Shown: positions 24,605-32,998 of the stretch, piece by piece
How the letters are laid out: each line of letters starts with the position of its first letter
Numbering within the stretch: the stretch's first letter is position 1
From: JBGPTK01 sp963797765
Lineage (GTDB): Bacteria > Acidobacteriota > Terriglobia > Acidiferrales > UBA7541
Length of the DNA stretch: 64,000 nucleotides
NCBI GenBank assembly: GCA_963797765.1
Contig: CAWCQU010000003.1
Coordinates: forward strand, 186,001 to 250,000
Reading direction: 5' to 3'
Notes under the pieces: model-generated
The model's input: only the letters and a program-made list of their open reading frames with translations
The model's database searches: none
Told to the model about the DNA's origin: nothing
Position numbers and translations under genes: made by a program

Positions 24605-27259
24605 CTAGGAGCGCATGTCGCTGGAAGTGCCGCCTGCTGCTGGGACGTAGCACTTCAGCGTGTAGTCCATTACCATGCGGTCGGCATTGAAACGCCAGCC
24701 CAGAGTGCGGATGGTTCGCTTCATGCGCTTGATCCAGCCGCGGGGCAAGCCGTCGCGATCGCGCTGATAGTAAAGCGGGATCACTTCTTCGCGGAGAGTG
24801 CGGTACAGATCCTCGCCGTCGCGGGAATCGTGAATATCTACGTTGGAGTGAGTTCTTCCGGTTCCGATTGCGAATCCGTTCAGCCCGTCATAGGCTTCGG
24901 CCCACCAGCCATCGAGCACGGAAAGGTTCAGGCCACCGTTCAAGACGACTTTTTGGCCGCTGGTTCCGGAAGCTTCCAAAGGCCTGCGAGGATTATTCAG
25001 CCAGAGGTCGACGCCTTGCACGAAGTGGCGTCCCACGTTCATGTCGTAGTCTTCGACAAAGACAAATTTATCGGAGAACTGGCGGTCGCGCATCAGTTCC
25101 GCGATTTGCTGGAGCAAACGCTTGCCGGCATCGTCGCGAGGATGAGCTTTTCCGGCGAAGACGAACTGCACGGGCCGCTTCGGGTCATTGACCATCGAGG
25201 CGAGCTTTTCGAGGTCAGCCAGAATTAAATTGGCTCTTTTGTAAGTAGCGAATCTGCGCGCAAAGCCAACCGTGAGCGCATCCGGGCTGAGTACGCGGCT
25301 GAGACTTTGCAGCATTTCCGGCGACTCGCCGCGGCGCTCCGCTTGTTCCACGGCTTGCTGGCGAACGAATTCAATCAGTCTTGACTTCAAACTCAAATGT
25401 GTTTCCCACAGCTCGCCGTCGTCCACGTTTTCAATTTTTTCCCAGATGCGGGCTTCGCCACTATGCTCGTGCCAGCCTGTTCCCAGGTGCCGGTCGTAGA
25501 GGCGGAACATTTGGGGCGCCAGCCAGGAGGGGACATGCACGCCATTGGTGATGTGCCCGATCGGAACCGCATGCTGCGGCTTACCGGGATAAAGACCTGT
25601 CCACATCGCGCGGGAGACTTCACCGTGCAGGGCCGAAACCGCATTCACTCGCCTGGAGTGCTTCAGGCCGAGCACGGTCATGCAGAATTCCTCTTGATGG
25701 CTGTTTGTATTTTCGCGGCCGAGACCCAGGAACCTTTCGTGCGAGAGGCCGATTTGCTCGCGAAGAGGGCCAAGATGCTCTTCGATCAGTTCCGGAGTGA
25801 ATCGATCGTGACCGGCAGGCACTGGAGTGTGCGTGGTGAATACGACTTCGCCGGAAACGCGGGACGAGGCTTCCTCAAAGCTCAAACCTTCGTCGTGCAT
25901 GTGGTCGCGAATTGCTTCCAGCACGGCGAATCCGCTGTGTCCTTCGTTCAGGTGCAGAACTCCGGGGGTGATGCCCATGGCCTTGAGAGCGCGGAAGCCT
26001 CCAACGCCCAGCATCAATTCCTGGCGAATGCGGATGCGGCCGTCTCCTCCATACAATCGCGAAGTGAGTTCGCGATCTTCGGGAGCATTTCCTTCGACGT
26101 TGGAATCCAAGAGAAGCAGATCGCAACGCCCCACCTTCATGCGCCAAACCTTCGCCTGGAGCGAACCGCTGCGGGTCTCAATCTGGACACGGACAGGCGC
26201 GCCACTCGTCCCGATCGCTTGCTCCATGGGCATTTGGCTGACGTCCGTGTAGATATAATCCTCCTGCTGCCATCCACTGCGGTCCAAATGCTGACGGAAG
26301 TAACCTTGGCCGTAAAAAAGGCCGATTCCAATCAAAGGAATTCCCAGGTCCGACGCGCTCTTCAGGTGATCACCGGCCAGCACACCGAGTCCGCCGGAGT
26401 ATTCCGGAATCGATACGTGCAAACCGAATTCGGCGGAGAAATAAGCCACCGGCCGCGGACGCAAGATACCCGCGTGCCGAGCGCCCCAAGTGCGGTCTGC
26501 ATCCAAGTATTCCCTTTGGCGGCGATAGGCGTAATTAATGCGGCTGTGCAATACCTGTTCCTGCGCGCGACGCTCAATTTCCGTCAAGGGCATTTCGTTG
26601 AGCAGAGCAATGGGATTGCGGTTGAGCTGGCGCCAGCGTGCGGGATCGAGGTCGCGAAACAGGCTGCTGGTATCGTGGTCCCAACTCCACCAAAGATTGC
26701 GAGCGAGCGCCCAGAGCCTTTCTTGCGAGGGAGCGATAAAGCGGTCGAGCGTGCGGGCTTCGCTGACGACAGGGGCCACTTGCGCGGCAGCCTCCGCGAG
26801 CATATGGATTTCATCTTCTCGAAAAATGCGGGCCTCAACAGTTTGAACGACAAGAACGCCTTGCAAAACACCGCGGTCAATCAACGGGACTCCCAAAAAA
26901 GACTGATAAGCGTCTTCGCCGGCGTCACTGAAATACTTGAACCGAGGATGGTTTCGAGCTTGGTGAACCGCCACCGGCCGCACCTGTTCCGCTACCAGAC
27001 CCGCAAGACCCTCGTGGAGAGACATGCGGAGCGTGCCGATACATTGCGGACGCAATCCGAGGGTGGCTGCCAAGACTAGATTAGTCCGGTCCGGTTCCAG
27101 CAGATACGCCGAACAAACATCGGTGTGGAACCGCCTGGCGATCAATGCCACAACATTCATCAGAGTTTCGATCGGTTTGCCCGCCTCCCCTGTGAGATTG
27201 CCGATTTCTTCCAGGGTCAGTACATGGCTGTCATTGCGCTCTTGAGTGATCTGGCTCAT
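24605..27259 (-). CDS. glgP: Alpha-glucan phosphorylase with N-terminal GAF domain
   Basis: Start taken at ATG 27259 (AGAGGG upstream); the open frame extends ten codons further to a TTG. The product has 884 residues. Residues about 15-170 form a GAF domain like the one in PtsP (enzyme I-Ntr), with ARRFHTDVCSAYLLEPDRTN and EGLAGLVAEQVRPVAVHQAR. Residues about 185-290 are the DUF3417-type entry domain (WALARNLWWSWDHDTSSLF). The rest is a GlgP/TIGR02094-type phosphorylase with YFSAEFGLHVSIPEYSGGLG, LNEGHSGFAVLE, FTTHTPVPAGHDRF, ITNGVHVPSWLA and the pyridoxal-phosphate site EASGTSGQKVVLNGG. It releases glucose-1-phosphate from glycogen or maltodextrin. The GAF fusion suggests control by a small ligand. 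Confidence 0.88.
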   Translation of the reverse strand: MSQITQERNDSHVLTLEEIGNLTGEAGKPIETLMNVVALIARRFHTDVCSAYLLEPDRTNLVLAATLGLRPQCIGTLRMSLHEGLAGLVAEQVRPVAVHQARNHPRFKYFSDAGEDAYQSFLGVPLIDRGVLQGVLVVQTVEARIFREDEIHMLAEAAAQVAPVVSEARTLDRFIAPSQERLWALARNLWWSWDHDTSSLFRDLDPARWRQLNRNPIALLNEMPLTEIERRAQEQVLHSRINYAYRRQREYLDADRTWGARHAGILRPRPVAYFSAEFGLHVSIPEYSGGLGVLAGDHLKSASDLGIPLIGIGLFYGQGYFRQHLDRSGWQQEDYIYTDVSQMPMEQAIGTSGAPVRVQIETRSGSLQAKVWRMKVGRCDLLLLDSNVEGNAPEDRELTSRLYGGDGRIRIRQELMLGVGGFRALKAMGITPGVLHLNEGHSGFAVLEAIRDHMHDEGLSFEEASSRVSGEVVFTTHTPVPAGHDRFTPELIEEHLGPLREQIGLSHERFLGLGRENTNSHQEEFCMTVLGLKHSRRVNAVSALHGEVSRAMWTGLYPGKPQHAVPIGHITNGVHVPSWLAPQMFRLYDRHLGTGWHEHSGEARIWEKIENVDDGELWETHLSLKSRLIEFVRQQAVEQAERRGESPEMLQSLSRVLSPDALTVGFARRFATYKRANLILADLEKLASMVNDPKRPVQFVFAGKAHPRDDAGKRLLQQIAELMRDRQFSDKFVFVEDYDMNVGRHFVQGVDLWLNNPRRPLEASGTSGQKVVLNGGLNLSVLDGWWAEAYDGLNGFAIGTGRTHSNVDIHDSRDGEDLYRTLREEVIPLYYQRDRDGLPRGWIKRMKRTIRTLGWRFNADRMVMDYTLKCYVPAAGGTSSDMRS

Positions 27260-28076
27260 TTTCTGAACACCCTCTTCTTTCGAATCCAATTTTCAAATTT
27301 TGCGGCGCCACTTGCTGGGACCGACTTGCCCTGCAATCCGTTCGTCGAGAGCCTGGCCTCTGAAAAGTATAGTCCGCAATAGCCCACACAGCAGACCAAG
27401 GGACCCGCCCGTCCATTTGCCCGCTTACAAGCAAAGAATCGAAAAACGAATGATTCGGCGAAGAGGCTTGCAGCCATGCCGCATGTTTAACGAGCGCTAA
27501 TTAACGAATGCGAATCAACGACCGGCCTTGGATCGCATGCTGCAGCCCTCTTGAAAAACTTTACATGGCAGGCGCGGCAACTCCAATCGAAATTCCTGCT
27601 GATGGATAGTGAAGATAAACAGCGGCTGGCGAGGGTCGGCCGGGCACCGCGTCAATCCATGCGGTTGCGGAAGCGAGATCTGCGGATGCAAGAGAGAAGC
27701 GAGGAAGCGCGAAGGTTCAGAAATTCGTGAATTGTGGATACAACGTAAGAGCGCGGGGGAGACGCAAGGGAAGGGGCGCGGCCCTTCCAAGCTCAGGGTA
27801 AACGTGAAGCCGTCCCCAACACGAACGCCAGGCGGGATGAAACCTTCATGGTCAGGGATATTAGCGCCCGGAAACCGCGCATCCAAACTACCACGCCAGC
27901 AGTTGCTAGAACGCAGATCATCTAAATTTAATTTGGAAGGATTGCTACTGAATTGACAATCGAGGCTCCGGCCTCAATGTAGCGCCGGTGCACCGACTGG
28001 ATCGATGGCAAAAATGGGCACAGTTTATTGTCTCGATCCCTGAAATAACCGAGGAGGTTATCTGCTTGCAAGAAAG
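27260..28076. other. Gene-free stretch between glgP and tRNA-Lys
   Basis: Overlapping open frames at 27515-27886 and 27609-27956 are on opposite strands and show no domain or ribosome site. An R6-type block (GGGCGCGGCCCTTCCAAGCT and CAGGGTAAACG) lies at about 27773-27805. Nothing else recognised. Confidence 0.45.
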
Positions 28077-28152
28077 TGGTGAGCCGCCCAGGACTCGAAC
28101 CTGGAACCCGTTGATTAAGAGTCAACTGCTCTACCGATTGAGCTAGCGGCCC
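28077..28152 (-). tRNA. tRNA-Lys (CTT)
   Basis: A 76-base cloverleaf with encoded CCA. The acceptor stem is GGGCCGC/GCGGCTC, the D arm is GCTC-AATCGGTA-GAGC and the anticodon arm is GTTGA-CTCTTAA-TCAAC with anticodon CTT. The T arm is CCAGG-TTCGAGT-CCTGG. It lies alone between glgP and the DHH phosphoesterase gene. Confidence 0.97.
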
Positions 28153-28428
28153 ACGTCCTCGACGCCCCATTCCATCGAGGGAATCACAAACCTGCGAACA
28201 TAGGAAGCTTCGCGGGCCTGCGACCAATTATCTACTTATAGCAGTCCTTGCGCGGGGCGGTCAATGCAGTTCGAACTTAATAATTTGCGGAAGTTGAAGA
28301 TCGAACGCAAGGACGAGCGAATTTCCGGTAAAGCATTCCACTTGACTCTCGGTGATTCGGCAGACTCTTTTCAAGAGGATTCTAATCACAATCAGAGCCG
28401 GCAGGCCGCGACAACACATTCAGACCCT

Positions 28429-29385
28429 CTAGCGGCGGCGAAGCTCGCCGGCGATTTCCTGGGCGACCTGGCGAGCTCGATCGAGTTCACCGGGACCGAG
28501 CGAAATGGCCGCTACACGCGCGTGGCCGCCTCCGCCAAAGCGTTCACACAGAGCAGCCAAATTGATTGCCGCCGAGGCGTCATTCCAGGGATTCGATCCC
28601 ACCGAAATTTTTGTGCGCATCGGAGAAGCGCTGACGCCGACGGAATACAAACAATCCGGAAACAAGAAATAAGGAATAAATTTGTTATAGCCTTCCAGAT
28701 CGAGGTCGCTGACATCGAAATAAATCACGCCGCCGCGCGCTTCCATTCGCTGGCGCATCACTTCAATCGACTTGCGATGGCGATCGAGAAGCGGGCCCAG
28801 ATATTTCTCCACAATCGGGAGCTTTACGATTTCCGGCAAAGAGCGATAGGCCAGTTCCGGGATGATTTGTTGACCTAGATTGGCATCCGGAGCGGCCTCA
28901 ATGACCAGCGCCAGTTGCATGGCAGGTTCGCCAAGACCTACCGCAAACTGTGGAGAGGAAAACTGCGCGCCGTCGATCACGTCTCCCCAGTGAATCAGAT
29001 CGGCGAGCGGCGTGGGATCGAAACCGAATTTCTGCTGCGCGATGGTGCTGAGAAATTTGGTGCAGGATTTGTAGGTGGGATCGTAAAACTTTTTACTGGA
29101 ATGGTCGCGGCGGAAATTTTCCGCGTCTTCGGCGGTGAGAAATGCGCTCTGGTGATGATCGAACCACCAGGTGAGCAGCGGCGAGCTGGAATATTTGAAA
29201 TCGACGATGGCGTTTTCGTCGCCGTCGAATGTGCCGGGCTCGAATGGCTTGGAAGCCTTGTGAGTCATTCCGGTATAGAGGAATTCCGCATCGGGGTTGA
29301 TCCGTTCGCGGTAAAAGCGCGTGAAGATTGCCGCGGATGCGGCGCCGTCGAAACATTTATCGTGGAAACAGATGCGTACTTTCAC
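28429..29385 (-). CDS. DHH/DHHA1-type phosphoesterase
   Basis: GTG 29385 is preferred (start VKVRICFHDKCFDGAASAAI); the frame extends 19 codons upstream through less plausible sequence. About 318 residues. The N-terminal DHH domain has the metal-binding D in HDKCFDG, AIVDFKYSS and the signature WFDHHQSAF. The DHHA1 end has ERFGGGGHARVAA, a substrate-binding glycine motif. Members cleave phosphodiester bonds in short RNA/DNA or nucleotide second messengers. The family is broad, so the substrate is open. The gene appears monocistronic. Confidence 0.8.
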   Translation of the reverse strand: MKVRICFHDKCFDGAASAAIFTRFYRERINPDAEFLYTGMTHKASKPFEPGTFDGDENAIVDFKYSSSPLLTWWFDHHQSAFLTAEDAENFRRDHSSKKFYDPTYKSCTKFLSTIAQQKFGFDPTPLADLIHWGDVIDGAQFSSPQFAVGLGEPAMQLALVIEAAPDANLGQQIIPELAYRSLPEIVKLPIVEKYLGPLLDRHRKSIEVMRQRMEARGGVIYFDVSDLDLEGYNKFIPYFLFPDCLYSVGVSASPMRTKISVGSNPWNDASAAINLAALCERFGGGGHARVAAISLGPGELDRARQVAQEIAGELRRR

Positions 29386-29581
29386 CGGAATCGACCCCAC
29401 CCGCTTGCGCGCAGAGTTAAAAATTGCCGCGCGCAAAGCCAATAAAGATGGCGGGAGGCTCGGCGATTGTCAAGCGGAAACCGGGTGGTAAGCAGGTCGA
29501 GTTTGTCGTGCGACAAGGGACGACGATCACTCTGCGCGGAAGCTTCAGGGGCTAAAACCCGCTCTTCTTGCGAAACTGGAT

Positions 29582-29601
29582 GTCGGAGCTGAAGCTCCGA
29601 C
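29582..29601. repeat. MITE-like element reduced to fused ends
   Basis: GTCGGAGCTGAAGCTCCGAC is the left outer end of the element family at 16836 and 60729 joined directly to the right outer end, followed by the shared flank CCCCTAAAAA. Best explained as an internal deletion between the terminal inverted repeats. Confidence 0.55.
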
Positions 29602-29657
29602 CCCTAAAAATCTAGCCAAACCATGTGAAGCATCTTCAGACCAGATTTGTCGCGGCC

Positions 29658-30134
29658 TCACTTGGCCATTTTTTCTGCGAATTCTCCGGCGACGGGGAGC
29701 TTGAATCGCTCACCCTGAAAGGCCTTAACCATACAGAAGATCCACAGGATAAAACAAAGGAGTTGCAGAAGTTCGTAGAGAGCAAATCCGAGTGAAAATC
29801 CACTGAGGCCACCGAAGAAAAATCCGAAGCCGAAAACAGAGCCGAGTATGATCATGAGCACATGCAGTCCTCCGAAGGTTACGATGGACTGCGCGGCGTG
29901 AAAGCGCACGAAGGGGCGCTTGTCGATCAGATAGAAAACGATTCCCGTCACCCAGCCGAGCACGTAGCACAAAGCTCCGGCGACATTTTCCTGCAGACCT
30001 GATTGTGCTCCGCTCACGGCTCCTCCTGGCGCAGCTCCCGCTGCTGTCCCCGCGGCAGATTGTGGCGCGCCGCACTTCGGACAAAAGCCTACGTTATCTC
30101 CCACTTCAGCCCCGCACTTGGTGCAGTGTGGCAT
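29658..30134 (-). CDS. Zinc-ribbon DUF4870 membrane protein
   Basis: Start taken at ATG 30134 (MPHCTKCGAEVGDNVGFCPK), giving 158 residues. The N-terminal zinc ribbon has two C-x2-C pairs (CTKCG and CPKCG). An Ala/Gly-rich linker is followed by a DUF4870-type membrane domain with three or four hydrophobic segments (VAGALCYVLGWVTGIVFYLI, RFHAAQSIVTFGGLHVLMII, LLQLLCFILWIFCMVKAF). Function unknown. It is divergent from the MFS gene on the other strand. Confidence 0.8.
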   Translation of the reverse strand: MPHCTKCGAEVGDNVGFCPKCGAPQSAAGTAAGAAPGGAVSGAQSGLQENVAGALCYVLGWVTGIVFYLIDKRPFVRFHAAQSIVTFGGLHVLMIILGSVFGFGFFFGGLSGFSLGFALYELLQLLCFILWIFCMVKAFQGERFKLPVAGEFAEKMAK

Positions 30135-30349
30135 CTCAACCCTCCGGCAATCCACGATCAAGAAAAAACACCCGAACGGCGCGGAGACTAGCAGATAGGG
30201 CCTCTGACAGCAAGTGTAATTGGAACCCCGGTGGGTATTCTGTAGAATGGCGCCCGATCTGGAGCGCCAGGAGAATTCCGGTTAGCACCGAATCAATCGC
30301 GGGGTCACGCCCGACGCGCAAACTGCTTGGATTTGATTGGCCGAGCCAG

Positions 30350-31567
30350 TTGACGCATGGAGAGAAGAGTTCGCTGATTGCGGGCGGGCTTGGGTGGATG
30401 CTGGACGCGTTCGACGTGACGCTGCTCTCGCTGGTGCTGGCGTACTTGATGCGCGATTTGGGGCTGAGTCGCGAGAGCGGCGGATTGCTGGGCACGCTGA
30501 CGCTGGCATTTTCCGCGGCCGGGGGACTAGCGTTCGGGATTCTGGCGGATCGCATCGGCCGCGCGCGTTCGCTCTCGATTTCCATCCTGATTTATTCCTT
30601 TGCCACGGCTGCTTGTGGCCTTTCCACTACGTTCACGATGCTGATTGTGTTCCGCATCATTGTGGGACTGGGAATGGGCGGGGAGTGGACCACTGGCGCG
30701 GCGCTGATTGCGGAAACCTGGCCCGCCGAGCATCGCGGTAAAGCGCTGGGATTGATGCAATCCACCTGGGCGATTGGAGAGATTATCGCCGCGGGAGTTG
30801 CGGGACTGCTGCTGCCACATTTTGGATGGCGCGCTGTTTTCTTCGTGGGCGTGCTGCCTGCTTTGATAGTCTTTTGGATTCAGCGCAGGGTGCCCGAGCC
30901 GGAAGTCTGGACGCGACAGGCGGCGCAGCGTGGGAGCCAGGAAAAGAAAGGGGCGATTGGGGGACTGCGCTTATTGTGGCGAAAAGATATTCGCTGGAAT
31001 GGACTGATTGCAACAGCGATGAACGCGTTCGGGATGTTTGGATACTGGGGACTGTTCTATTGGATTCCGGCATATCTTTCGCTGCCGCTGCTTCAGGGCG
31101 GGCGCGGACTGAATATCGGAAAGACGACGGCGTGGCTGATCGTGATGGGCGCGGGAAAATGGCTGGGATACACTCTTTTTGGATTTGCCGCTGATACCGT
31201 GGGGCGGCGGAAGAGCTACGTTGTTTATTTACTTGCGGCGGCTGTGTTGGCGCCGCTCTATGGCTGGGTGCACAGTCCCTTGTGGCTGCTTTTGCTGGGG
31301 CCTATTGTGGCTTTCTTTGGCACGGGATTTTTTTCTGGTTACAGCGCCATTGCCGCGGAACTATTTCCAACTGAAATTCGGGCTACTGCAATGGGGCTGA
31401 GTTACAACATCGGGCGCGGATTTTCCGCGCTCGCGCCGATCGCTGTGGGGGCGCTCTCGTATCGAGTTGGACTTGGAAAATCTTTCTTCTTACTTGGCGC
31501 GGCGTTTTTGGTGTCAGCGCTATTGGCTACGATGTTGCCGGAAACGAAGGGGAAAGAGCTTGAATAG
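30350..31567 (+). CDS. MFS transporter (sugar/organic acid porter type)
   Basis: A twelve-helix major facilitator. The first helix includes GWMLDAFDVTLLSLVLAYLM. The loop 2-3 motif is FGILADRIGRARSLS, and its repeat in the second half is FGFAADTVGRRKSYVVY. The end PETKGKEL is the sugar/metabolite porter signature. The in-frame region before 30350 overlaps the opposite-strand zinc-ribbon gene and looks non-coding. The exact start is unclear: TTG 30350 is preferred, ATG 30398 would cut into the first helix, and neither has a good ribosome site. Substrate unknown; the family often carries aromatic or dicarboxylic acids. Confidence 0.85.
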   Translation: MTHGEKSSLIAGGLGWMLDAFDVTLLSLVLAYLMRDLGLSRESGGLLGTLTLAFSAAGGLAFGILADRIGRARSLSISILIYSFATAACGLSTTFTMLIVFRIIVGLGMGGEWTTGAALIAETWPAEHRGKALGLMQSTWAIGEIIAAGVAGLLLPHFGWRAVFFVGVLPALIVFWIQRRVPEPEVWTRQAAQRGSQEKKGAIGGLRLLWRKDIRWNGLIATAMNAFGMFGYWGLFYWIPAYLSLPLLQGGRGLNIGKTTAWLIVMGAGKWLGYTLFGFAADTVGRRKSYVVYLLAAAVLAPLYGWVHSPLWLLLLGPIVAFFGTGFFSGYSAIAAELFPTEIRATAMGLSYNIGRGFSALAPIAVGALSYRVGLGKSFFLLGAAFLVSALLATMLPETKGKELE

Positions 31568-31693
31568 AACTGCGGCGAGTGGGCTGCTGGCCAGAACGAG
31601 CTACGGAGTGCTTACCGCAGAGGCGCCGAGGACGCAGACGGATGAACGAGATTGGAGTGGGGATACGGAGCATGGTAAGTTTACGGATACGGT

Positions 31694-31780
31694 GCGGAAG
31701 TGGCGGAACTGGCAGACGCGCAAGACTTAGGATCTTGTGGCCGAAAGGTCGTGGGGGTTCAAATCCCTCCTTCCGCACCA
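31694..31780 (+). tRNA. tRNA-Leu (TAG)
   Basis: An 87-base type II tRNA with encoded CCA. The acceptor is GCGGAAG/CTTCCGC and the anticodon arm is CAAGA-CTTAGGA-TCTTG with anticodon TAG. A long variable arm (TGGCCGAAAGGTCG) is followed by T arm GGGGG-TTCAAAT-CCCTC. A block like CCGCAGAGGCGCCGAGGACG, also present at about 22038-22065, lies just upstream. Confidence 0.97.
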
Positions 31781-32008
31781 TACTTCAGGTATCCCGCGCT
31801 CCGCTGTTGACTTGCCTCTTGGTTCGTTTCACCGTTTCAGTTGAGCTGGCCATGTTTCATTGAAAAACCGAATGCGCGGTTCGAGAAATCTCCGAGCCGA
31901 TAGCTGACAACATGTGCGCGGGATTCCTCACTGCGTTCGGGATGACCGGAGAAGATCACGGCATTTGGTCGGAAGGTGATTCGTTCGAAGTTTTTCGGGG
32001 AAACATTC

Positions 32009-32036
32009 TTGAAAAATCCAAAGTGTGATATATGAT
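32009..32036 (+). promoter_or_regulatory. Probable sigma-70 promoter of the cytochrome oxidase operon
   Basis: TTGAAA (32009-32014) and TATGAT (32031-32036) are separated by 16 bp. Transcription would begin near 32043, so the upstream coxB start at 32045 would be nearly leaderless. This favours the start at 32138. Confidence 0.55.
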
Positions 32037-32137
32037 GTGGCGTTTTGAAAATGAGCACGCCTTCAGAGTTTCATTCTCGATCGAACAGAGCGGCGAAAAC
32101 GCAGGCCGCAGTCCATGCAGTCCGCGGAGCGGAAGCG

Positions 32138-32998
32138 ATGCAGAATAGAAATCGGTGTGCAGGTTCAGCGACGGCAGCTATGTTTCTGGCGCTGGTTCTA
32201 CTGATCCTGGTTGGCTCGACGGTTTATATATTCGCGGCGAAGGTCTGGTGGTTTCCAACCTCGATCACCACTTTGGGTGGCGAAATTGACCGCCAGTTCA
32301 ACCTGACGCTTTATATTACCGGCATTGTATTTGTGTTGTCGCAATTGGGACTGGCTTGGGCGGTGTGGCGGTATCGCGATCAGGGACAGCGCGCGACGTT
32401 TTCACGCGGCAACAACACCTTTGAAGTGCTGTGGACCGTGGCGACGCTGGTGATGTTTGTGGGCCTGGGCCTTCTCGCGAAAAACGCTTGGGCGCAAGTG
32501 CATTTCCGCGAGGCGTCGCCGGGCGCGATTCCAATCGAAGTTGTGGCGCAGCAGTTTGCCTGGAATTTCCATTATCCAGGGCCGGATGGAGCGTTGGGCC
32601 GAACCGCTCCGGAAATGGTGAGCGCTTCCACCGGCAATCCGGTGGGATTGGATGATAAGGATCCCGCGGGCAAAGACGACATTGTGGTGCCAATCCTGGT
32701 GGTTCCCGTGAACCACGAAATCAGCTTGATTCTGAAGTCGCAGGACGTGATCCATAGTTTTTACATTCGCGAGCTGCGCTTGAAGCAGGATTTGGTGCCG
32801 GGGATGACGATTCCAATTCATTTCGAGCCGGACAAGATCGGCGAATATGAACTTGCCTGCGCCGAACTTTGCGGCCTGGGCCATTACAAAATGCACAGTT
32901 GCATGCAGGTGGTATCCGATGACGATTACAAGGCCTGGCTTGCCGGGGGCGGTCAATCCCTGCAGCGCGGGGACATGAAGATCGGAGAGTGCCAATGA
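32138..32998 (+). CDS. coxB: Cytochrome c oxidase subunit II
   Basis: Start preferred at ATG 32138 (GGAG upstream); ATG 32045 is in frame but close to the promoter. About 286 residues. Two membrane segments (MFLALVLLILVGSTVYIFAA; YITGIVFVLSQLGLAWAVW) precede the cupredoxin domain. The CuA ligands are present: His in QDVIHSFYI and the C-x3-C-x3-H-x2-M series in CAELCGLGHYKM. No C-terminal heme c domain (CxxCH) is present, so it is not the caa3 form in the strict sense. It accepts electrons from cytochrome c. The stop overlaps coxA by four bases. Confidence 0.95.
   Translation: MQNRNRCAGSATAAMFLALVLLILVGSTVYIFAAKVWWFPTSITTLGGEIDRQFNLTLYITGIVFVLSQLGLAWAVWRYRDQGQRATFSRGNNTFEVLWTVATLVMFVGLGLLAKNAWAQVHFREASPGAIPIEVVAQQFAWNFHYPGPDGALGRTAPEMVSASTGNPVGLDDKDPAGKDDIVVPILVVPVNHEISLILKSQDVIHSFYIRELRLKQDLVPGMTIPIHFEPDKIGEYELACAELCGLGHYKMHSCMQVVSDDDYKAWLAGGGQSLQRGDMKIGECQ

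Noticed and set aside
27515..27956. Antiparallel open frames of 115-123 codons
   Set aside because: Neither has a ribosome site or recognisable domain, and part is R6-type repeat.
30005..30349. MFS transporter starting at 30005 (520 residues)
   Set aside because: The first 115 codons overlap the opposite-strand zinc-ribbon gene and look like its shadow; the transporter similarity begins only near 30350.
32045..32137. coxB start at 32045
   Set aside because: The best promoter (32009-32036) would start transcription at about 32043, and the 31 extra residues look unlike the family; ATG 32138 has a better ribosome site.
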